DNA of 64,000 nt from Ancylobacter polymorphus (GTDB lineage: Bacteria; Pseudomonadota; Alphaproteobacteria; Rhizobiales; Xanthobacteraceae). The notes beneath the pieces were generated by a model, which was not told the DNA's origin, did not search any database, and saw only the letters and a list, made by a program, of their open reading frames with translations. A program made the translations under genes and the position numbers. Below are positions 58,517-64,000 of the stretch, in pieces. Numbering within the stretch: position 1 is the stretch's first letter; every line of letters starts with the position of its first letter. Location: contig NZ_CP083239.1 in the NCBI RefSeq assembly GCF_022836935.1, forward strand, positions 992,001 to 1,056,000, given 5' to 3'.

Positions 58517-59242
58517 ATGAACGACCAGGATCGCCAGGCCATTGACGGCCTCTTCGCCAAGCTTGCCGAGGCCGAGCGCCAGTCCGGCCCGCGCGACCCG
58601 CAGGCCGAAGGCTTCATCGCCCAGCGCATCGCCCAGCAGCCGGCCGCGCCCTATCTGATGGCGCAGACCATCGTGATGCAGGACTACGCCCTGCAGCAGG
58701 CGCAGGCGCGGATCGAGGAGCTGGAGCGGCAGGCGCAGGAGACGGCGGCGCAGCCCGCCAGCGGCGGCGGCCTCTTCGGCGGGCTGTTCGGCTCCAGCCA
58801 GCCCCCGGCGCGGCGCAGCGGCGTGCCCTCCATGCCGCGCAGCGCGGCCGGCTATGAGGGCGGCAGCGCCATTCCGGCCAGCGCTTCCCCGGCCTGGCAG
58901 TCCGGCGCGGCGGCGGGCCAGCCCATGGGCGCGCCCGGCGCTCCCGGCGGCCCGGGCGCGCAGCCAGGCGGTTTCGGCCGGCCGGGCTTCGGCGGCGGTG
59001 GCGGCGGCTTCCTTGCCGGCGCGGCGCAGACGGCGATGGGCGTCGCCGGCGGCGTGCTGCTCGGCAGCGCCATTGCCGGCATGTTCGGCGGCAGCGAGGC
59101 CAAGGCGGCCGAGGCTCCTGCGGAGGAGCCGACGGCGGCCGACGAGCCGGTGGACACCGGCGCCGAGGATGCCGGGGCCGTGGATGATGGCGGCTTCTTC
59201 GGCGGCGGCGACTGGTTCGGCGGCGGCGGCGATGAATTCTGA
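58517..59242 (+). CDS. DUF2076 protein
   Basis: A 241-residue protein. Residues 1-75 are a charged helical domain: MNDQDRQAIDGLFAKLAEAERQSGPRDPQAEGFI and IVMQDYALQQAQARIEELERQAQ, probably coiled coil. The rest is very Gly/Pro/Ala-rich, with a hydrophobic stretch (AQTAMGVAGGVLLGSAIAGMF, about 172-192), an acidic run, and a Gly/Phe/Trp end. This is the DUF2076 layout. Such proteins are often near BI-1 or stress genes; role unknown. Confidence 0.88.
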   Translation: MNDQDRQAIDGLFAKLAEAERQSGPRDPQAEGFIAQRIAQQPAAPYLMAQTIVMQDYALQQAQARIEELERQAQETAAQPASGGGLFGGLFGSSQPPARRSGVPSMPRSAAGYEGGSAIPASASPAWQSGAAAGQPMGAPGAPGGPGAQPGGFGRPGFGGGGGGFLAGAAQTAMGVAGGVLLGSAIAGMFGGSEAKAAEAPAEEPTAADEPVDTGAEDAGAVDDGGFFGGGDWFGGGGDEF

Positions 59243-59243
59243 G

Positions 59244-59363
59244 CGCGCCGGGCGGCGCGTTTCACCCGCCGCCCGTCTTCTCAGCTGACGGGTTCCCCCG
59301 CCTTCGGGCGGGGTTCCAGCGGACTCCTGCCCTCCGGGGCAGGGGACACTTCCCAACTTCCAG
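59244..59363 (+). ncRNA. Chain of stem-loops after DUF2076, possible small RNA or 3'UTR structure
   Basis: Between the DUF2076 stop and the terminator there are four separate perfect stems: 59244-59249/59254-59259; 59272-59277/59287-59292; 59296-59302/59307-59313 with a C(TTCG)G tetraloop; and 59326-59332/59337-59343 with a TCCG loop. Single-stranded CU-rich links (TTCC, ACTTCCCAACTTCC) lie between. It is either a stable 3'UTR or a short RNA released from the mRNA or made from its own promoter, which I do not see. Confidence 0.35.
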
Positions 59364-59398
59364 CAGGCCGGCCCCTCACCGGCCTGTTCTTTTTTGCC
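59364..59398 (+). terminator. Strong Rho-independent terminator
   Basis: An 8-bp perfect stem (59364-59371 with 59379-59386), a 7-base loop, then TTCTTTTTT. It ends transcription of the sigma/BI-1/DUF2076 unit, just before the convergent kinase gene. Confidence 0.9.
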
Positions 59399-59400
59399 GT

Positions 59401-60399
59401 CTACACCCGGACGCCGTTTTCGCCGGCATAGTCCTTCAGCGAACGCTCCGGCCGGGCGCCGATATGGCTGATGATCTCGCTCGCGCAGAGCGCGCCGAGG
59501 GCGAGGCACTCGCCCGCCGCCATGCCCTTGGCGAAGCCGTGGAGATAGCCGGCGGCGAACAGGTCGCCCGCGCCGGTCGTGTCCACCACCTTCGCCACCG
59601 GAAACGCCGGCACCGACACCATCTCCCCACCCGTGACCGCCAGCGCGCCCTTTTCGCTGCGGGTGACGACGGCGTGGCGCGCCTCCTGCCGCAGCTGGGC
59701 GAGGGCGGCGTCGAAATCGGTCTCGTAGAGCGACATCAGCTCCGCCTCATTGGCGAAGACGAGATCGACCGTGCCGGCGCGCAGGAGATTCAGGAATTCC
59801 GCGCGGTAGCGCCCGACACAGAAAGCGTCGGACAAGGTGAGCGACACGGTGCGCCCGGCCTCATGGGCGATGGCGGCGGCCTTGAGGAAAGCCTCCTTCG
59901 CCGGCGGCGGGTCCCAGAGATAGCCTTCGAGATAGGTCACCTTCGCCCCCGCCACCATGGCGGCGTCGACATCGGCGGGGGAGAGGTCCTGCGCCGCGCC
60001 GAGATAGGTGTTCATGGTGCGCTCGCCATCCGGCGTCACCAGAATGAGGCAGCGGGCCGTGGTGGGGCCGGTGGTCGCGGCCGGCGTGGCATAGGCGACG
60101 CCGGCGGCGCGGATGTCATGAGCGAAGATGCCGCCCAGCTCATCGTCGCGCACCTTGCCGATGAAGCCGGCCTTGCCGCCGAGCGCGGCGATGCCGACCA
60201 TGGAATTGGCGGCCGAGCCGCCCGAAATCTCCACCCCCGGCCCCATGGCGCCATAGACCGCCTCGGCGCGCTCTTCGTCGATCAGTGTCATGCCGCCCTT
60301 GCGCATGCCGTGACGGTCGAGGAAGCCGTCTTCGGTGCGGGAAATCACGTCGACGATGGCGTTGCCGAAGCCGATCACATCGAGCTGGGGGACGGTCAT
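59401..60399 (-). CDS. Adenosine kinase-like PfkB sugar kinase
   Basis: A 332-residue ribokinase-fold enzyme. VIGFGNAIVDVISR, the substrate motif ISGGSAANSMVGIAALGGKAGFIGKVRDDELG, FANEAELMSLY and VDTTGAGDLFAAGYLHG (catalytic Asp) are visible. Hyphomicrobiales annotate this group as adenosine kinase; other ribokinase-type substrates cannot be ruled out. Divergent from murJ. Confidence 0.9.
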   Translation of the reverse strand: MTVPQLDVIGFGNAIVDVISRTEDGFLDRHGMRKGGMTLIDEERAEAVYGAMGPGVEISGGSAANSMVGIAALGGKAGFIGKVRDDELGGIFAHDIRAAGVAYATPAATTGPTTARCLILVTPDGERTMNTYLGAAQDLSPADVDAAMVAGAKVTYLEGYLWDPPPAKEAFLKAAAIAHEAGRTVSLTLSDAFCVGRYRAEFLNLLRAGTVDLVFANEAELMSLYETDFDAALAQLRQEARHAVVTRSEKGALAVTGGEMVSVPAFPVAKVVDTTGAGDLFAAGYLHGFAKGMAAGECLALGALCASEIISHIGARPERSLKDYAGENGVRV

Positions 60400-60550
60400 G
60401 GACGGCGTTTCTCCGCAAGGTTTCGCCGGGAACGAGGGCGGGTCACGCGGTAGCAGACGGGCGCCCGTCCCGCAACGCTTGCCGCCGGGCGAGGGCGCGC
60501 GACAGCCCGGCCCGCTTCCCCTCCGGGCGCGGGCCGACTATGGCTAGCCG

Positions 60551-62101
60551 ATGGCCCTGCTCCGCCACGCCTCCACCGTCGCCTTGTTCACCCTGACCTC
60601 GCGCGTGCTCGGCTTCGCCCGTGACGCCGGAGTGGCGGCGCTGTTCGGCACCGGGCTGGTGGCGGACGCCTCCGTCGCCGGCCTCGCTGTGCCCCAGATC
60701 GCCCGCCGGCTGCTCGGCGAGGGGGCGCTCAACGCAGCGCTGCTGCCGGCGCTGGCGCGGGCGGAGGACGCCCCGGCACGCCGGACGCTGGCCGGGGCGG
60801 TGGTGGTGGTGTTTGCCCTCGCCGGACTGCTGGTCGCGGGGCTTCTGTTCCTGTTCATGCCGGCCGTGGTGAGCGTTCTGGCGCCGGGCTTTGCCGGCGA
60901 CGGCCCGCGCGCGGCGGGCGCCGTGCTGGCCGGACGGCTCACCGTGATCTGCCTGCCGCTCGCCTTGCTCGCCGGGGTGTTCGCCGCCTTCGCCAATGCG
61001 GCCGGCCGCTTCGCCCGGCCGGCCATGGCGCCGGCGGCGGCCAATGTCGCGGTGATCGCCCTGCTCGTGCTGCTCTGGCTCTCCGGCGCCCACACGATCA
61101 GCGCGTCCGCCGCGCTCATCTGGCTGGCGGCCGGCGTGGTGGCGGGAGCGCTGACGCAAGTTGCGCTGAACGCCGCCGCCCTGCCGCGCGGCTTTGTCCG
61201 CCTCACCTTCGCACCGGCGGACCTCAAGGCGGCTCTGCCGCTGCTCGCCGGTTCGGCGACGCCGCTGCTGGCCGCCGCCCTGCCGCAGCTGCGCTTTCTC
61301 ATCGCCACGGCGGCGGCCTCCGGCCTTGGCGGTGGCGTCGCCGCCCTGTTCTACGCCACGAGGCTGGTCGAATTGCCGCTCGGGCTGGTCGGCGCCAGCG
61401 CCGGGGCGGTGCTGCTGCCGGCGCTGGCGGGCGGGCGCGGCGCGGCGGAGGAACCCGGCTTCGGCCCGACCGCGCTCGGGGCCGGCGGCCTCATCGCCGC
61501 GCTCGCGCTGTCGCTGCCGGCCGCGCTCGGCCTCGCTGTGCTGGCCCACCCCATCGTGGTGGTGCTGTTCCAGCGCGGCGCCTTCGATCCTCAGGCGAGC
61601 GAACTCACCGCCACCGCCCTCGCTCTGCTGGCGCTGACCCTGCCGGCGCAGGCGCTGGAGAAGGTGTTGATCGCCATTGCCTTCGCGTCCGGCCTGCCGC
61701 GGCTCGTCACCCTCGCCAGCCTGGCCGCGCTGCCGCTCGGGGCGCTGGCGGGCTTTCTCAGCGTGGGGGTGCTCGGCATGGCGGGGCCGGCGCTGGGTGT
61801 GCTGGTGTCCAGCCTCGTCGCGCTCGCCGGTCTCGGCCTCGGCCTCGCCCGCCGGCGGCTGGTGGTGCTGGCGAAACCCGTCCGCCGGCAGCTGCTCCGG
61901 CTCAGCCTGGCGGCGCTCGCCATGGCGGCGGCGGTGCTGCTGGCGCGCACCGCCTGCGAGAGCCTGCTGGCGCAGGGCGGGCTCGCCGCCGCCGGGGCAC
62001 TGACCGGGCTGGTGGCGCTCGGCGGCGCGGTCTATGCCGGGCTGGCACTGGCGCTCGGCGGTGTCACCCTGACCGCGCTGCGGGCGGGCCTGCGCCGCTA
62101 G
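60551..62101 (+). CDS. murJ: Lipid II flippase MurJ
   Basis: A 516-residue protein of about fourteen helices that flips lipid II for peptidoglycan synthesis. LTSRVLGFARDAGVAALFGTGLVADAS is the MVF family opening with the essential Arg, LLPALARAE and LPLGLVGASAGAVLLPAL are conserved loops, and FQRGAFDPQASELTATAL is a signature. Start ATG 60551. It is followed by trpS 122 bases later, the usual order. Confidence 0.95.
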   Translation: MALLRHASTVALFTLTSRVLGFARDAGVAALFGTGLVADASVAGLAVPQIARRLLGEGALNAALLPALARAEDAPARRTLAGAVVVVFALAGLLVAGLLFLFMPAVVSVLAPGFAGDGPRAAGAVLAGRLTVICLPLALLAGVFAAFANAAGRFARPAMAPAAANVAVIALLVLLWLSGAHTISASAALIWLAAGVVAGALTQVALNAAALPRGFVRLTFAPADLKAALPLLAGSATPLLAAALPQLRFLIATAAASGLGGGVAALFYATRLVELPLGLVGASAGAVLLPALAGGRGAAEEPGFGPTALGAGGLIAALALSLPAALGLAVLAHPIVVVLFQRGAFDPQASELTATALALLALTLPAQALEKVLIAIAFASGLPRLVTLASLAALPLGALAGFLSVGVLGMAGPALGVLVSSLVALAGLGLGLARRRLVVLAKPVRRQLLRLSLAALAMAAAVLLARTACESLLAQGGLAAAGALTGLVALGGAVYAGLALALGGVTLTALRAGLRR

Positions 62102-62223
62102 CCGTTCAACAGATGCGCGGGCGTTGAAGATGCTTGCCCCTGAAGGTCATGCGTGCCATAGCGCCCCCGCGCCGGGGGGCATTCCCGCAGCACGGCAGGG
62201 CGCAGACCACAGGACGCTCCGAC

Positions 62224-63255
62224 ATGGAATTCAAGCCGCTCGTGTTTTCCGGCGTCCAGCCGACCGGAAACCTGCATCTCGGCAATTATCTTGGCGCCAT
62301 CCAGCGCTTCGTCGCGCTGCAGGACAGCCATGACTGCCTTTATTGCGTGGTCGACATGCACGCCATCACGGTGTGGCAGGACCCGGCCGACCTGAAGCGG
62401 CAGATCCGCGAGGTCACCGCCGCCTTCATCGCCTCCGGCATCGACCCGACCAAGCACATCGTGTTCAACCAGAGCCAGGTCTCCGGCCATGCCGAGCTTG
62501 CCTGGGTGTTCAACTGCGTGGCGCGCCTCGGCTGGCTCAACCGCATGACCCAGTTCAAGGAAAAGGCCGGCAAGGACCGCGAGAACGCCTCGGTGGGCCT
62601 TTACGCCTACCCGAACCTGATGGCCGCCGACATTCTGCTCTACCGCGCCACCCATGTGCCGGTCGGCGAGGACCAGAAGCAGCATCTGGAGCTGACCCGC
62701 GACATCGCGCAGAAGTTCAACAATGATTTCGGTCCCTCCATCGCCGCCAACGGGCTGGGCGAAGCGTTCTTCCCGCTGCCCGAGCCGCTGATCGGCGGGC
62801 CGGCGGCGCGGGTGATGAGCCTGCGCGACGGGGCGAAGAAGATGTCGAAGTCGGATCCGTCCGACCTCTCGCGCATCAACCTCACCGACGATGCCGATCT
62901 CATCGCCTCGAAGATCCGCAAGGCCAAGACCGATCCCGAGCCGCTGCCCTCCGAGGCGGAAGGGCTGAAGGGCCGGCCGGAGGCGGAGAATCTGGTCGGC
63001 ATCTATGCCGCCCTCGCCAATGTCGCGAAGGAAGAAGTGCTCACCCAGTTCGGCGGCGGGCAGTTCTCCACCTTCAAGGCGGCGCTGGTCGATCTTGCGG
63101 TGACCAAGCTCGGGCCGATCGGGGCGGAGATGCAGCGTCTGGTGGCCGAGCCGGACCATATCGACGCCATTCTGCGCGACGGCGCCGCCCGTGCCCGCGC
63201 GCTGGCGGATGCCACCATGGCGAGCGTGCGCGACATCGTCGGCTTCGTGCGCTAG
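62224..63255 (+). CDS. trpS: Tryptophanyl-tRNA synthetase
   Basis: A 343-residue class I synthetase. The HIGH-like motif is [21 protein letters not shown] is [10 protein letters not shown], and [37 protein letters not shown] is typical. ATG 62224 starts the conserved domain; the frame is open from 62134 but the extra residues are Arg/Pro-rich. It charges tRNA-Trp. Confidence 0.97.
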   Translation: MEFKPLVFSGVQPTGNLHLGNYLGAIQRFVALQDSHDCLYCVVDMHAITVWQDPADLKRQIREVTAAFIASGIDPTKHIVFNQSQVSGHAELAWVFNCVARLGWLNRMTQFKEKAGKDRENASVGLYAYPNLMAADILLYRATHVPVGEDQKQHLELTRDIAQKFNNDFGPSIAANGLGEAFFPLPEPLIGGPAARVMSLRDGAKKMSKSDPSDLSRINLTDDADLIASKIRKAKTDPEPLPSEAEGLKGRPEAENLVGIYAALANVAKEEVLTQFGGGQFSTFKAALVDLAVTKLGPIGAEMQRLVAEPDHIDAILRDGAARARALADATMASVRDIVGFVR

Positions 63256-63288
63256 CCTTCAGCGGTTCCATTCGCCCGGAGGGAGCCC

Positions 63289-63786
63289 ATGCCGCGCCGG
63301 CGCCAAAGCCATGAGCCCGGCCACCGCCGGAAGTTCCTCGTGCTGGCGGACGACACGCCGGAATGCGACCGCGCGCTCTATTACGCGGCGCGGCGCGCGG
63401 CGCGCACCGGCGGCGCCGTTGTGCTGCTCGCCGTGCTGCAGCTGGAAGAGGCGCCGAGCCAGTGGCTCGGCGTCGCCGATCTGATGCGGGCGGAAGCGAC
63501 CGATAAGGCTGAAGCGCGGCTCGATCTGCTCTCCGCCCGGGCGGAAGGCATTGCCGGCGTCGACACCGAGCGGGTGGTGCGCGAGGGAGTGGTGGCCGAC
63601 CAGATTCTCGCCGTCATCGAGGAAGACGAGGACATCGCCATCCTCGTGCTCGCCGCCGGCACCGGCAAGGAAGGGCCGGGGCCGCTCATCGCCTCGCTGG
63701 CCAAAGGCCTATGGGCGAGCCTGCCGGTGCCCGTTACCCTGGTGCCGGGCGCGCTCTCCGACAGCGAGATCGACGCGCTGGCGTGA
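63289..63786 (+). CDS. Universal stress protein family (UspA-like)
   Basis: A 165-residue single-domain protein. KFLVLADDTPECDRALYYAARRAARTGGAVVLLAVLQ is the UspA opening; DILVLAA-like IAILVLAAGTG follows. The usual ATP-binding G-2-G-9-G(S/T) is not clearly conserved (GTGKEGPGP), so it may be a non-ATP-binding type. It follows trpS by 33 bases and precedes a NifU-like gene, a conserved order. Confidence 0.88.
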   Translation: MPRRRQSHEPGHRRKFLVLADDTPECDRALYYAARRAARTGGAVVLLAVLQLEEAPSQWLGVADLMRAEATDKAEARLDLLSARAEGIAGVDTERVVREGVVADQILAVIEEDEDIAILVLAAGTGKEGPGPLIASLAKGLWASLPVPVTLVPGALSDSEIDALA

Positions 63787-63905
63787 GCGGGCAGACCTGA
63801 GGCGCGGCGCCGCGACGCCCTTCCCCTGGCGCCGGTGAGAGCTTATCTAAAGTGCACATTCCCCCGTCGCCGCGGCCTTGAACCCCGGTTGGCAAGGAGA
63901 CCGAC

Positions 63906-64000
63906 ATGTTCATCCAGACCGAAGCCACCCCCAATCCCGCCACGCTCAAGTTCCTGCCCGGCCGTTCCGTGCTCGGCGACGGCACCTTCGAGGCGCGCGA
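63906..64000 (+). CDS. NifU-like (Nfu) iron-sulfur scaffold protein, 3' end outside the window
   Basis: Only 31 residues are visible: [20 protein letters not shown], then [11 protein letters not shown]. This is the N-terminal Nfu domain; the CxxC iron-sulfur domain must lie beyond the window. AAGGAG is 7 bases before the ATG. The 119 bases upstream contain no other gene. Confidence 0.85.
   Translation, partial: MFIQTEATPNPATLKFLPGRSVLGDGTFEAR

Overview
The window is a gene-dense, GC-rich, ordinary-looking stretch of bacterial chromosome. Several features point to an alphaproteobacterium of the Hyphomicrobiales (Rhizobiales): the order phoR-pstSCAB-phoU-phoB, the run dnaK-dnaJ-pmtA-reductase-pyrF-DUF1330, the string cysQ-DUF4170-DUF374-waaA-lpxK, the run murJ-trpS-uspA-nfu, a FzlA-type GST-fold protein, an intracellular PHB depolymerase, and several small Hyphomicrobiales-type proteins (DUF2093, DUF6101, TIGR02301). 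A Xanthobacteraceae-like genus is my best guess, but that is inference. I see no prophage, insertion sequence, CRISPR array, integron, tRNA or rRNA.

Layout. 1-2.2 kb: end of a PHB depolymerase gene, then ada. 2.2-9.0 kb, minus strand: the phosphate regulon phoR-pstS-pstC-pstA-pstB-phoU-phoB, with a three-heptamer PHO box between phoR and pstS and a strong hairpin between pstS and pstC. 9.2-14 kb: ppk2 (divergent from phoR), an exported protein, a YbhN/LPG-synthase-like membrane protein and kup. 14-18 kb: a TetR regulator with a palindromic candidate operator, then fzlA-queG-SDR on the minus strand. 18-26.9 kb, plus strand: VOC protein, TIM-barrel epimerase, dnaK (RpoH-type promoter), dnaJ, pmtA, an FMN reductase, pyrF, a double DUF1330 protein, rpsU and a GNAT protein. 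26.9-40 kb, mostly minus: small conserved proteins, NUDIX, dapD-dapE, a HAD phosphatase, ppdK, and glyQ and glyS with an MFS carrier between them. 40-46.7 kb: xseA and DUF2093 (plus) facing the LPS string cysQ-DUF4170-acyltransferase-waaA-lpxK (minus). 46.9-56 kb: DUF6101, DUF1275, AIM24-like protein, a CYTH/TTM-like protein upstream of a split ChrA pair, transaldolase, a TauE/SafE protein, and an M20 hydrolase with its MFS partner. 56.4-59.4 kb: ECF sigma factor, anti-sigma, Bax-inhibitor-1 protein and DUF2076, ending in a chain of hairpins. 59.4-64 kb: PfkB kinase (minus), then murJ, trpS, uspA and the start of a NifU-like gene.

How it works together: phosphate sensing and uptake sit beside polyphosphate kinase 2. 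Protein folding, phosphatidylcholine synthesis and pyrimidine synthesis share one plus-strand run. Lysine/peptidoglycan precursor genes, lipid A/Kdo genes and the lipid II flippase show a strong envelope theme. Between the genes there are three long palindromic repeats of two families, and one AT-rich element with an 18-bp palindrome that appears to supply the stop codon of the DUF2093 gene.

I did not find a convincing new multi-gene system. The most useful leads are the CYTH-like protein next to chrA, the sigma/anti-sigma/BI-1/DUF2076 unit with its terminal hairpin chain (possible small RNA), and a 102-residue secreted protein carrying only the N-terminal porin signature. Start sites were moved from the longest frame wherever a ribosome binding site or family alignment argued for it.
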